Below are positions 1 through 11,449 of a DNA stretch of 64,000 bases, piece after piece. The stretch comes from Colius striatus. Taxonomy: Eukaryota; Chordata; Aves; Coliiformes; Coliidae. Position 1 is the stretch's first letter; every line of letters starts with the position of its first letter. The position numbers were made by a program, and so were the translations under genes. Where the stretch lies: positions 2,384,915 through 2,448,914 of the forward strand of contig NC_084771.1 of assembly GCF_028858725.1 (NCBI RefSeq), written 5' to 3'. The notes beneath the pieces were generated by a model, which was not told where the DNA came from, did no database searches, and was given only the letters and a program-made list of their open reading frames with translations.

Positions 1-1586
1 CGGATGAAGAACGGGAGAGGACGTAAGGCAGGAAGCTCCTTGGAGCGTGTGATGAGCAGGCTGATGTGGTGGGGATCAATCAGCAAGAAGCAGTGTTGGG
101 ATACATAGAATCATAGAATGGTAGGGGTTGGAAGGGACCTTTAGAGATCATCTAGTCCAACCCCCCTGCAGAAGCAGGTCAACCTAGATCAGGTCACACA
201 GGAACATGTCCAGGCGGGTCTTGAAGACCTCCAAGGAAGGAGCCTGCACAACCCCTCTGGGCAGCCTGTTCCACTGCTCTGTGCAGTATTGATCCATCAA
301 TGGCCTTTGTCAAATATGTAATCCTGTTTTATGCATGGCAACTTAGATTTTATGCATTAGAAACAGGGGAGTGGTGACTGGAAACCCTCGAGTGGGCATG
401 AAGAGCTCTTTAGCTGTTGGGTCGAACTGGCTGTCTGGGAAACGGTCTCAGAAAACTGGTGATTATTTAGCTGGTGTGACTGGGAGTGGGTTTGCTGAAG
501 TACAATATTCTGCCCTTTGTTCCCACATGTTGTGCAGCTTTAAACTGGCTGAAAATATCGATGCTCAGTTGAAGCGGATGGCACAAGACCTGAAGGACAT
601 CACTGAGCACCTGAACACATCCCGAGGCCCAGCAGACACCAGCGACCCGGTAAACACAACCTTTCCTTGTTTGTTGGTAGGAGACAGAGGATATTGAAAC
701 AGTTCTAACTCTTCCATTTGTCTGAATGGAATGCATGGTGAATGCTGCTTGTAGCTTTAACCTTGGAGGAGTAGTTTGTCCCTGAGTTGGATCTCTTCTG
801 GGTAAAACTACTCTGACACAATCCAGGCTGACTCACCTACGTGCTCTGCACTCCTCTTAAGAGTTTTCAAGGTCTTTCGTTCTGGTGTGAACTCTGGTTA
901 TTTGCTTGTCTAATTTTACCCTGGATTACAACTTGTTTTAGAGGCCTGTCTCAATGTTGATGTGGTTACCTCCTCCACTGCCTGCATCTTTCTGGGGCAA
1001 ACCTAAATCTTGTTCAGGGTGCCATCTGTAGCAGCTGATCCTTTTTCCTCACACTGCTTTTGTACCCTCATGAAAACAAGATCTGAATTACCAGCTCTTT
1101 CTGATATGTATTAAATGGATCTCAATATTCCTTGAGGGTTTACTGAGAAGCTCTTTTTCAGACACAATTTCCCTTCAGTGTTGCAGACTTGATTCTGGTT
1201 TTTTCCCCATTCCTTTTTGCTTTTGCCACCTCAAGCCCAAGATGATTAATGTGGTGATGTTTCCTATGTCTGAATTGGAATTAGCCTAAAGCCACAGGTG
1301 TGTGCTCTAAGCCAGTCTGTTTTCTTGATGGTAAAGAGAAGCAAAGCAACACAGTTGCTGCACACTTCCCTGGGAAGGTGGCTGCTCAGTGAGTGGAGCT
1401 GTACATATGAGAGATCTGATTGCATCACATTCCAAAGGCAGGGACAGGCAGGCTGGCTTTTACTGCTTTTAGATTTTATGTAGTGTAACAAAGGACTTGT
1501 ACCTTCTCTTTCTCTTCAGCTTCAGCAGATCTGTAAAATCTTGAATGCTCACATGGATTCACTGCAGTGGATTGACCAGAACTCAG
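1..1586 (+). CDS. NUP62: NUP62 3' exons, left-arm copy (partial)
   Basis: Nucleoporin 62 belongs to the central channel complex of the nuclear pore; its C-terminal half is a coiled coil that binds NUP58 and NUP54. Three exon segments are visible: 1-22 (end of an exon, donor GT at 23), 538-649 (contains KLAENIDAQLKRMAQDL) and 1520-1586 (contains LQQICKILNAHMDSLQWIDQ). Junction phases are 2, 0 and 1, as in the full gene on the minus strand. The copy is cut by the window edge on its 5' side. The short terminal coding exon expected after the sequence WIDQNS was not found downstream. It could be the 3' part of a second whole gene or a truncated duplicate; the window cannot decide. Confidence 0.85.
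105..290 (-). repeat. CR1 3'-end fragment
   Basis: Begins with the reverse complement of the CR1 tail (ATAGAATCATAGAATGG) followed by the typical GTTGGAAGGGACC stretch. It lies in the intron between the first two NUP62 exon segments. The right-arm partner is at about 43,976-44,161. Confidence 0.9.
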
Positions 1587-2984
1587 GTGAGTGTCATCTT
1601 GCAGCTTTTGGGGAATGTAAATAGAAGGTAGCATGTGTTTGAAGTGGGTTTGGAATGTGAAGGAGTTTCTGAAGATCCCTGAGGAGTCTTCTCCTCACCT
1701 CCAATGACACTGTCCTTTCTGTGCTCAAAATCTCTTGATGTGCATTAAAGGCCTCTGCTGAGAAGTAATTCCTGGCAACTGCTACTGTTTCACAAAAAGC
1801 ACTGCTTGCAGTGCCTCAGTGCAGAGCAGAGGACTGAAAAGCCCTGTGCTGTGTTTTCTCAAGCTAAGGGTGAATATTTCAGCTTCTAAAATGTTTGTGA
1901 GTAGGAAAATTGGTGAGGGATGTGTGTGTGTGTGGTGAGTGTTCTCTGCTTCCCCCTCCTTCAGCAAGCCCCCTCCAGGCCAGCCTGAGCAGCAGGCATT
2001 TATCTGCAGGTGTGGAAATGGCACAGAAGTCGTGGGAGATGAAATGCAAAGCAGGAGATGCACTCGACAGTGAAAACTCGATGGTGTAGTTACTGTTGTT
2101 TCTTGTCCTGGATTCACCCTTTACTAGTATACCCCGGTGCCATACCCAATCAAGAAAGGAAGTTTTCGGAAGGGAGCGCCTCCTTGTGAGGGATTCGGGA
2201 ATTGTGCACGGGTTTGGTGTGATGTTTGCAGCCACAGGGGGGCGTGGCAGAACAAAGCAGGACAAAGCAGGGCTCGTCTCACCAGCACGGCATCCCTCTG
2301 CCTGCCTGCAGTGCTGTGAAAGTGCCCGCTCCCAGTACACTTCTAGAGCGAAAGCGGGCATCCTGCTGTGTTCAAATAGGAGTGTTGGCTTAGGGCAGGG
2401 ACTGAAACATATGTGTGAACTTTCCCACATTCCAAACCTGCCTTCACCGGGAAATCTGCTGCAGCTCCTGTGGCAGCAGAATTCTGACTTTACAGAACTT
2501 GTGTGCAAATAGCAACCTGCTTCCTTTAGATTTCCCTAGAAGGGAGACCCATTTTTTCCTGCCATTCAGTACCAAAGAAGCTGCCTTATCAGTTAACAGT
2601 GATTCATTGTGTTTGCTGGGAAATGTACAACTAAAGGAAGAGTTGAGCTGTGGTTCACCTTCAAACAAGAAGGAAGCAATATGGCTAAGAAATTGCAAGG
2701 TTTTAAAAGAGGTTAATGCATCTCCCTGCTTCTGTGGGGTTCTTGGAGAGGAGCTTCTGTTGCTGTGTGCACTTAGTGGAAAAATGATACCATGTTGGGG
2801 TAAGCCTTCACACAGCCTGGGAAGGAAACATTCCTTAACTTGCTTTTTGTCTTAGGAAACCAAATCAAAACCCCACAAAACTAGAACTAGGACATCTGTG
2901 CTGTAGGTGATATTACCAGGTTTGTCTCCTGTGGAACACCTGCAGGACTGTTTCCCAACAGCCAGTTTCTGGGCACACTCATAT
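1587..2984. other. Unassigned stretch downstream of NUP62 exons
   Basis: No recognisable exon, RNA gene or mobile element. A short (TG)n run lies at about 1,919-1,935. The terminal NUP62 coding exon was looked for here on the plus strand and not seen. Mirrored at 41,282-42,679. Confidence 0.6.
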
Positions 2985-3190
2985 TCACAGAGTCTCAAGG
3001 GCTGGAGGGGGGCTGCAGAGCTCATCCAGTGCAACCCCCCCAGCCAGAGCAGCAGCACCTAGAGCAGGGCACACAGGAACCAGCTGGGTTGGAATGTCTC
3101 CAGAGAAAGAGCTTCCACAGCCCATCTGGGCAGCCCCTGCCAGTGCTGTCTCACCTCAACAGGGAACAACTTTGTCCTTGAAAAGTGACA
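2985..3190 (-). repeat. CR1 fragment
   Basis: Starts with the reverse-complement CR1 tail (CACAGAGTCTCAAGGGCTGG) and continues with the usual CCAGTGCAACCCCCC and CAACAGGGAACAACTTTGT segments. Mirrored at about 41,076-41,281. Bases 3,190-3,600 hold nothing recognisable. Confidence 0.85.
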
Positions 3191-3599
3191 AACTGAAATG
3201 TGTTGCTTCATCTCTTACTGCCATATTCTGGGTTTGGCATGCTGCACAACATAAACCCCAGCCTGGACTGGCTGTCTCCAAGCCCCAGGCTGTAACATCA
3301 TGCTGTGGCCCTGTTGGAGAGCCTCTGATAAGCTTTCACAGAATGAAATTAGAAATTGCCTTAGCTTGTGCCCGGGATGTTTTGTACCTTGCCATGACTG
3401 GTGCATTTAAACTTGCTGATCAGTCAGTGTCTTCTGTGTATCCAAAGCAGAGATGTGCAAATAACAGCTGATCTGTGTTGTGACTGCTAGTGCTCTGCAG
3501 CCTTTCTGTGCACTCACACCATCCTCCTTTTTGCTGGATATAGTGTACAGCTTGTTATGGCTGTGTGACACCCTGCCAGAAAATGTCTGTATACTTCTC

Positions 3600-3885
3600 A
3601 CTGCCAGTCAGTGGGGTCTCAACCAGCTTCAGAATTGGGCACAGAGGAACCTGCTGAGGTTCACCAAGAGCAAGGGCAGAGTCCTGCAGCTGGGGAGGAA
3701 CAACCCCCTGCACCAGGCCAGGCTGGGGATGACCTGCTGGAGAGCAGCTCCAGGAGACAGACCTGGGAGTGCTGGGTGATAAGAAACTGCCCATGAGCAG
3801 CAACGTGGCCTCGTGGGCAAGAAGCCAATGGCAGCCTGGGGGCATCCAGCAGAGTGTGGGCAGCAGGGCCAGGGACATGCAGCTG
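3600..3885 (+). repeat. CR1 ORF2 C-terminal fragment
   Basis: Plus-strand translation resembles the conserved post-RT part of CR1 ORF2 (LQLGRNNPLHQARLG, then a segment corresponding to MSSNVASWARSQ). It abuts gene B intron sequence at about 3,890. The breakpoint removed gene B exons 1 and 2 from this copy. Mirror at about 40,381-40,666. Confidence 0.8.
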
Positions 3886-4118
3886 GGACATGGGGCTGGG
3901 TGAGGGGAGCTGGGGGACATGCAGCTGGGGCTTGGCTGTGCTTTGGGAGCTCTGGCAGCTCCTGCCAGCCCTCCTGCCTCCCTGCTGGCCTCCCCAAGTC
4001 CCTTGAGGCAGGCCTTTGGCTTCTGGCTCCCGAGGCAGCAGCATGGGGTTGAAGCACTGGAGTGATTTTGGCAGTGCAGCTTTTCACGGCTTCACCACAA
4101 GCATCGTGTTGCACACAG

Positions 4119-5715
4119 GCCAAAAGCATGTGGATCCTGCAGGAAAGCCTCCTGGAGCTACTGCAGGACCTAGATGACGAGGTGGTTGAAACGACCCTCT
4201 CCTTGCTCAAAATGATGCTCCAGGCTGCCAACAGCCCAGTTTGCAGCACCCTCGTTCTGGAGCTGACTGGGAGGCTCCAGCCACTCTTTCACCACGTAAG
4301 GCTTTGTGTCCCCCACCACAGGCACTGGCTGCTGCCAGGAACCTTTGTGCTCTGTGCATTTTCAGAGCCATGCCCAGGTGGGCCTGCAGCAGCTGGTGCT
4401 GAGCTCTTGTCCTCTTTCTTTTCCACCAGACCACCAGCAGTGTGCAGCTGCTCTCCCTTGAGCTCTTCCAACGTCTGATGCAGTCTGTCAACAAAAAGGA
4501 AAGACAGCCGATGAAGACACGGGTGTATGAGAACGTGATCGAACTGCTCTGCCTCCTGCATGCCGAGAGCCCGGAGGTGGCAGAGGTGAGGATCTCTGAC
4601 CTGCCCATGTCCCCGCGGGAGGTCCCCAGGGCCAGGAAGGGCCATGAGCTTTGCCCGGGTGAGAGGACGCCCGTCCTGTGCCCTGGGCAGCGGTAGCATC
4701 TCCCTGCTCTGTGTGTCTGCAGGCCTCTCGGGTAACCCTGCTTGGAGCTGCCGCCTTCCTGAAGAAGAGGAGGCTCAGAAAGCTCCCGGAGAAGAGGAAG
4801 ACATTGGAAGTGGGCAATGTCCCCTGTCCGTCTGCAGCTGTCAGGGTGCGGCAGCAGAGCCGCGCACTATGTGCAGCAGGCAGCGCGGTGCCTTTGGAGC
4901 CATCAGCAGCCCATACGAGAGGCGGCCGTCAGGTTCCTGGGTGAGACACAGCCCCTGTCCCTCCCTGCCCCGCTGCAGCTCGGCCCCAGCCCCGGCTGTG
5001 GCGCGGCCGCAGGAATCAGCCGCGTGGCTGTGGAGCCGCGAGTGCCCGGTGCAGGGCCCTGGCGCCCGCGGGGCTCCCTGCGCCCTGTGCCAGCCCTGCC
5101 CTGCGCCTGGCGCTCGCTCGCCCGGGGAAGAGCCTGGGCTCAGCCCTGCCAAGGGGAGGGGGGCGTGTGGCCGGGCTGCAGGGACCTGTGAGGCAACTGT
5201 GCCGCTGGGGCACTGACCGACTGTGCGTTCGCAGGGCTCGCCGGGCAGCACCTGAGGGGGCATCAGGAATTGCTGCAGCCCATCCATGAGGGTGAGTGAG
5301 GGCAGCGGGGCGGCAGCGGGGACTGGCAGGGAGGAGGAGAGGCCCTGGGAAGGGAGCTGCGGCCCCTGCCCCGGCCAGGGAGAGCAGAGAGAGATGTCAG
5401 GAGCCCGGGGGGTATTCAGCACCTTCCGGCTGATGCCGTTGGGCCCGGCTCCCTCTGGGCTGTGGGAACAGCTGGGGGTTGCCCTGGCAGGAGGGGTTCC
5501 TGGGGTGAACACAGGCTCTGATCTCAGCTCTGTTCCTCTCTGTTGCAGCCCTTGAAAACCTGCCAGAAGACACCGTCTCGTCAGTAGCAAACCTGGCAGC
5601 TCAAACGCAGTGCACCCTGAGAGATGCAGAGAGAGCAGCTCCCTCCAGACTCAGCCTGCGAGAGTGGCTCCGCAGGGCCTGGAGCAGACGGCCTTCTCTC
5701 TGGGCCCGTCGCTGA
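4119..5715 (+). pseudogene. MROH-like gene B, left-arm 3' fragment
   Basis: HEAT-repeat protein of the maestro heat-like family (MROH), recognised from amphipathic helical exons such as LLELLQDLDDEVVETTLSLL. Exons: 4119-4295, 4430-4585, 4723-?, 4838-4940, 5235-5291 and 5549-5715 (TGA at 5713). Lengths 177, 156, 103 and 57 nt equal or nearly equal their gene A counterparts. The copy lacks exons 1-2, replaced by CR1 at 3,890. The donor of the exon starting at 4723 is gone: a 115-bp segment present in the 62-64 kb copy is missing after 4,817, fusing this exon to the next intron end and shifting frame if retained. Function is unknown; probably a decayed duplicate. Confidence 0.75.
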
Positions 5716-6011
5716 CCGGGCAGCTGCAGCTCTGAGCGGGGCCCATGCCAGGGGCTATTCCATGAGCTCCTCCCTGTGCTCCATGGCAAACCTTGGACCT
5801 ACCAGCAGTTTTCTTTTGCATCGTTGCTCAGTAGTTTAGACACCGAGTTTAGCACTTGGGTTTCTTCCAGTTTGTGTACGTTTGATTTTCTGGCTTTCTT
5901 CACCCTGTGAGAACCATTTTCTACAGCTGGAAACTCTTTGTTACCCTTCGTGTCAACAAAACTGGATTTGTTCCGTGTTGTTTGAGGGACGCAAAGTGCT
6001 TTGGTAAAAAC

Positions 6012-6017
6012 AATAAA
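6012..6017 (+). terminator. Polyadenylation signal of gene B (left)
   Basis: AATAAA 297 bp after the gene B stop codon, conserved in the spacer (23,304) and right arm (38,249). A second AATAAA lies at 6,173. Bases 6,020-6,430 are gene B 3' flank with nothing else recognised. Confidence 0.6.
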
Positions 6018-6429
6018 GCTCCGTCATCAAACCTTAACCAGTGCTCCCCATGTCTGGCCTGTCACGTTTCAAGCAGTAGCTCAAGAAGTCCCAGGGACGG
6101 ACAGAGTTCTTCAAACAGCATGACAGAACCAAATATTTGTAGGTACAAATATGACTTGGACCAGCCAGCTTGAATAAAGATGGTGGGGACAAGTTAATGC
6201 AGCTGGCAAGCTACTTCCAACTATCAGAAACAGGTGCTGCAAGTTAATCAGTTGGGCCCTGGGTGATCACATGGGCAGAAGCAGCATATAAGGAAGTAGC
6301 CAGCAAAGGAAGGGTGGCTTTGAGTCCCTCTGTTGGTTGCACTGTGTTGGCTGTGTATGTCTCTGCAGGTGCATTACCCAGCCTCTCTACATCTTTGAAT
6401 GAATATTGCTTGCACCGTTACAACAGGAA

Positions 6430-6975
6430 GGTGTCCAAGTGGGTTTGGAAACCTCCCAAGAAGGAGCCTCCACACCCTCCCTGGGCAGCCTGGGCCAGGG
6501 CTCCCTCACCTCAACAGGAAAGAAGCTTTTCCTTAAGGGGAATTGTTTGTGTTACAGCTTTTGTTCAATACCCCCTGTCCTGTCACTGGACACTACAGGA
6601 AAAACCCTCCCTGCTGCCTCATCTCCTTGGCATGCAGCTTTCAGCACTTGTAAGTATTAACGAGGTCCCCCCTCAGTCTCCTCCAAGCTGAACTGTCCAA
6701 AGTCCAGCAGCCTTTCCTCAGAAGGAAGATGCTCCAGTCCCCTGAGCATCTGGGTGTCCCTGCACTGGCCTCTCTGCAGCAGTTCCCTGTCCCTCTGCAG
6801 CTGGGGAGCCCACAACTGGGCACAGGACTCCAGCTGAGGCCTCAGCAGATGTGGCAGAGCAGAGGGGGAGCAGAAGCTCCCTGGCCCTGCTGCCCACACT
6901 CTGCTGGATGCCCCCAGGCTGCCATTGGCTTCTTGCCCACGAGGCCACGTTGCTGCTCATGGTCTGTTATCACCC
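6430..6975 (-). repeat. CR1 fragment
   Basis: Minus-strand reading gives the CR1 ORF2 C-terminus (ESCAQLWAPQLQRDRELLQ, LRGLEHLPCEER-type) followed by the 3' end. The same piece follows gene B in the spacer (about 23,722-24,250) and right arm (about 37,291-37,836), showing it was already present before gene B spread. Confidence 0.85.
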
Positions 6976-7017
6976 AGCACTGCCAGGACGTGCAGCTGAC
7001 CTGGGGCCTGTGCTGGA

Positions 7018-7112
7018 GGATGGCTTCAAGCCCAGTCAAAACAGCTTTATGAAGGGCAGGTCCTGCTGGACCAATCTGATCTCCTTCTATGACAAGGTGA
7101 CCTGCTTAGTGG
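7018..7112 (+). repeat. CR1 reverse-transcriptase scrap
   Basis: Plus-strand translation reads SFMKGRSCWTNLISFYDKVT, close to the CR1 RT motif region. Its orientation is opposite to the neighbouring CR1 pieces, so several insertions and rearrangements are stacked here. Bases 7,113-7,240 hold another short CR1 3' piece. Confidence 0.65.
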
Positions 7113-7239
7113 GTGAGGGAAAGGCACACAGGAACTTGTCCAGCTGGATTGGAATGTCTCCAGGGAATGAGCCTCCACAGCCCATCTGGGCAACCCCTGC
7201 CAGTGCTCCCTCACCTCAACAGGGAACAAGTTTGTCCTT

Positions 7240-8050
7240 GTGTCTCTTTGGCACCTCTTCAGTTACAGCTTGTGCCTGTTGCCTGTTTAGTGGTGACATT
7301 CAGGATGAGTTGTTGCATCACCTTTCCAGGGATGGAGGTCAGGCTGACCAGCCTGTGGTTTCCTGGCTCATCCTTCCTGCCCTTGTTGCAGCCTGCAGTG
7401 ACATTGGCCTGTCTCCAGCCCTCAGGCACCTCGCCTGTGCTCCATGATTGATCAAAAATGATGGAGAGAGGCTCAGCAATCACATCAGCTGCTCCCTCAG
7501 CACTCTCGGATGCATCCCGTCAGGACCCATTGACTTATGAGCCTCAAGCTTGGCCAGCAAATCTTTAACTTCTTCCTCTTCCACCCAGGCCAAGTGCTCT
7601 GCTGTCCAGGCCATCCTACTGTCCTTGCTGGACTGGGCTTCTCGAGGGCTGGCCTTGTCTGTACAGACTGTAGCAAAGAAGGCATTCAGTAGTTCGGCCT
7701 CTGCATCCCCTGTCACCAGGGCACCCTCTGTGTTCAGCAGTGGGCCCACGGCGCCCCTCATCTTCCTTTTGCTGTTCATGTCATGACAAACACCTTCTTG
7801 CTTTGCTTTACTTTCTTGGCCAGGTTGAATTCTAGAAGGGCTTTGGCCTTCTTGGTGGCACCCCTGCATGCTCTGGCAATGTTGTGTACTCTTCCCAAGA
7901 AGCCAGGCCCCGTTTCCACCTCTCAGAGATGGCTGCTTTCGGCCTGAGCTGTCCCAGCAGATCCTTGCTCACCCATGGAGGCCTCCAGCCTCCGTTCCTA
8001 CATGTGGGGACACACTGATCCTGGGCTTGGAGGAAGTGGTGCTTGAAGCA
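7240..8050 (-). repeat. CR1 ORF2 fragment (endonuclease-RT linker and RT start)
   Basis: Minus-strand translation carries the region between endonuclease and RT (LLNAFFATVCTDKAS, HKSMGPDGMHPRVLRE) and then the RT opening (NHRLVSLTSIPGKVMQQLIL). Split over two frames, so dead. Partners at 36,216-37,007 (+) and 58,645-59,480 (-). Confidence 0.9.
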
Positions 8051-8195
8051 TAGAATTCAACTATTTCATGGCCAAAGCCTCTCATTGCCCCTCCCAGGAC
8101 TCGTTTTGAGGGTGCAAAACCTTAGGTTTCAGGACCATCACTTTCAGACACAAACCCTAATTTCAGAGTTCACAGCCTCAAGTTTAATTCCAAAG

Positions 8196-8399
8196 CCAGG
8201 TGCCCCCCATGATGCCATCCCCCTTGCCCCTTCCTGTGCCCCAAATGATGCCATCCCCCCTTCCTGTGCCCCCCACGATGCCATCCCCCCTTCCTGTGCC
8301 CCCCATGATTCCATCCCCCTTCCCATGCCCCCGATGATGCCATCCCCCCTTGCCTCTTCCCATGCCCCCCATGATGCTATCCCCCCTTCCCATGCCCCC
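8196..8399. repeat. Minisatellite, outer half (left arm)
   Basis: Imperfect tandem units of roughly 27-30 bp with core CCCCATGATGCCATCCCCC followed by TTCC(C/T)GTG. It stops exactly at the retroviral LTR edge and resumes at 13,068 on the far side. Confidence 0.9.
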
Positions 8400-9168
8400 T
8401 GCCGCGAAGTTTTCGGCTCTTGGCCTGAAAAACCCAGGCTCGAAGCCTGAAACCCAGGCACGAAGCCTGAAAAACCCAGGCTCAAAGCCTGAAACCCAGG
8501 CACGAAGCCTGAAACCCAGGCACAAAGCCTGAAACCCAGGCACAGAGGCCTGAAACCCAGGCACGAAGCCTGAAACCCAGGCACGAAGCCTGAAACCCAG
8601 GCACAAAGGCCTGAAACCCAGGCACAAAGGCCTGAAACCCAGGCACGAAGCCTGAAACCAGACGCTAAGTCTGAAAAACCCAGGCTCGAAGCCTACTTCA
8701 TGCGGCGATCAACCCAGGGTCCGATTCTCAGCTGGGTGGGAAGAAATCAGTCCTACTCAATGTGAGTGATAGCAGAAATCTTCTTCTTTATTGAGAGCAG
8801 GCTCTAACTTATATACACAGCAGCTTCAAAACTAGCTCAGCAACAGCAGCTAATAGATTACATTCTTGTGTTCATCCTACTTGCGGTTTCTGCGATAAGC
8901 AAGCTCCCTCACATTTTCCCATCTTGTTTTTCCCCCGTAGTTGTTTTCCACCTTGGGCTGTTACCTCGTTAGCTGAAAACAGCCCGACCTTGAAGGAACA
9001 GAAAGCGGCCTGCTGTCTGCGTGACAGCAACTGCTTTAACCATGGCTCTGACTCTGGTCTTGATTGTGCATTAAATTCATATAACTAGAACTCAGATTGC
9101 CTTGCCCCATCAGGCCTAACATTATACTCTGGGATCTGTGTCCATTCTCCCTTAACCACTCCTCAACA
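8400..9168 (-). repeat. 3' LTR of the left ERV
   Basis: 769 bp. It carries a TATATAA box, an intact AATAAA signal (in reverse at about 8,789) and a U5 tandem array at about 8,425-8,694. The env C-terminus overlaps its U3 start (9,036-9,168). Confidence 0.9.
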
Positions 9169-10725
9169 AATCCCCCGTTTTGTTTTTGCACAATCAAGAC
9201 TGAGTCAGTCAATTTAGGCACTGCCTTCATAATACAACTATATACTATTCTAAACATTACAAGCAAAAGCAAAATAACCAAAATCCATCTTAACCCTTCT
9301 TTGATTAACATAGTCAGCCAAGGTGACAACCCCCCAAAAGCTGATTGAAGCCAATTATCAAAAGGGTTATAACCCACCATAATCTTAGCATGAACCTTTA
9401 AATATGCCAAAGCTTTGTGAATAGATTCATTATGATCAGAAAGATTAAAACAACACATGCCTTCAAAGTCTTGGCATCCGTGCCCTTGTGCCAATAGCAA
9501 AAAATCAATAGCTGCACGATCTTGCAATAAGGCATGTCTAAGGCTTTTCTGGTCTGCTAGCAATTTTTCAATAACATCAGTAGGAACATTAGCTTGCTGC
9601 TCCGACCAACACACTAGTTTTTCTAACTGCCGTAAGGCCTGGGCTGCAGCCAACCCAGGTACAAATGCTGAAGCAAATACATTCGCCGTAATGGACCACA
9701 ATTGTCCTTTACCATCACAATCTCCTTTTAAGTTGTGGGTGTTTCTTGTTTTCTGTAACTTGGTAATTTTTAACCAGTCCTGCTGTCGAGGAGCAAACAA
9801 AGTTAGTTTCCCTAAATAACATGGTTTCTAGATCTCTCTCTTGATCTACAGTAAATGCCTCCTCCTGAGCAATGAGGATATCATGCATACAATGATACAC
9901 AAGTGCATGTCTAATACTACTTACATCACTAATCAAGCCTTCTAATGTCATTGAAGTTTGGTTACTTTGTTTGCTAAGCCAGCATCCTTATTTGCATAGC
10001 TGAGTTAATAAAGCAGATACTCTTACACCTGGAGCAAATATACTAGTTGCTATTATTGCTGAGGAAGACCAAAGGTAACATGGTCATCACATTCACCAGT
10101 AAATGCATGCACAAATTGTTTTGGACAATGATGTTTCTAAATCATTGTGTGATTAGGCATCAAGATCGTCAGTTGTCCCAAACTGTGTGGTCCCCTGTGT
10201 AATCTCGAGGGTATCCCAGGCCATGCCTGGTCCCCACAGACCAGAAAAATTCCCTTTGGTAACTGCATAGGCACAAGACTAGACCTGGATCTTTTTGGTG
10301 CAGTATAATTGCACGAAGATGTTGTGTTCTTATACATGCCCAGGATGGGATCCACATTCTGTCCCAAATGTTTTGGTATTGCTGGTAAAATTAAACATAA
10401 CACAAAAATCCATCTTTATAGATCTCAATAATTCTAACTCCTGTGGCTCTGTTGTCATTATTGGTAGCTATGAAACCATCAAATCCCAGCTGTCAACTTT
10501 GCCATTACCCTGAACTAAGGGATTTGTTTTTAATGCCTTTGATACAGGCCATTGTGCCACAGCTGATGGAATTCCCACCAAACAGGTAGAAAAAGGATTA
10601 TCTGGAGTGGCCATTGATAAACATATTGTAGACTGATTGATTGCTTTGGCCAGTGTAACCCACATGTTTTGCTTGGTTTGTTGAAATTGCCTAAAACCAT
10701 TTACCACAATCATTTGAAGCATCAA
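9036..10725 (-). pseudogene. ERV env remnant, left arm
   Basis: Four minus-strand frame segments in sequence order (10,725-10,468, 10,403-10,137, 9,951-9,715 and 9,800-9,036) cover surface-subunit-like and transmembrane-subunit sequence. The last segment has a heptad-rich ectodomain, a CX6CC cysteine motif (CQDFEGMCC), a hydrophobic membrane span and a short tail ending inside the LTR. Several frameshifts separate the segments, so no full envelope can be made from it as it stands. Compared with the right arm it has also lost an N-glycosylation sequon in the ectodomain. Confidence 0.8.
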
Positions 10726-11449
10726 CAGTGTGACAAAATCCTTTTTTTTTTTTTACTTCTGATAAAAAAAAAAATCTTTCACCAATGAGTCTAAAACACA
10801 AACCACCTTTTAGCTTCTCAATGTCAAATGTTCTGTTCCTGACACCTAAAACACCTTAGAAAGTTTCCACTGTAAGAAAACCAATATTCATCATCACATT
10901 TACAGCAAAATGCATAACATCACGACCAGCAGTTTTTACAGTCTTTGAGGCAAGGGATTGAGGATGGAAAGGACGAGCCCAGCGGTTCGCGAGGGCTGAT
11001 GTCAGCGCGGTGTGTGTGGGGGGGCTCCGGAGACACCGACCGGGCGCGGGAAGCGGCTGCGCGGCGGCGGCTGCGGATGGAAGGGGCGGGGGGGGTCTGG
11101 CTCACTCCGTGCCGGCCCCGGCGCCGCGGCGCAGTCGGTATTACGCTCTCCCGTGTTTTCTTTGTCTCCCCTCTCGTGCCCGATGGTGCCCAGCCTAACA
11201 CGGGGTCGCGCTCCCCCACTCTCCTCTGATCATCCTGCGCCGCACCCCCGCCCGACTCCGCCCGCTCGGCATTGCCCTGCAAGTCGTCCCAGGGGTAACT
11301 CGTCGGGCTGGGCTCTGAATGGGGAGTAGCTCTCCCGCGGGGGCTCTGCTCCGAAGCCCCTTCGCCTCTCTGACTTTGTAAAAACTCTTGTGTAGAGAAG
11401 AACTTTTTTTTTTGTTGTTGTTGTTTTTTTTTCTCTCAGCACGCCCCGC

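Noticed and set aside
8144-8627. Repetitive frames with FVPGFQA/LCLGFR units
   Set aside because: Translations of the LTR U5 tandem array and the minisatellite; same in all arm copies and in several frames.
8425-8694. CRISPR-like direct repeats
   Set aside because: The units are head-to-tail repeats without unique spacers and lie inside a retroviral LTR in a vertebrate genome.
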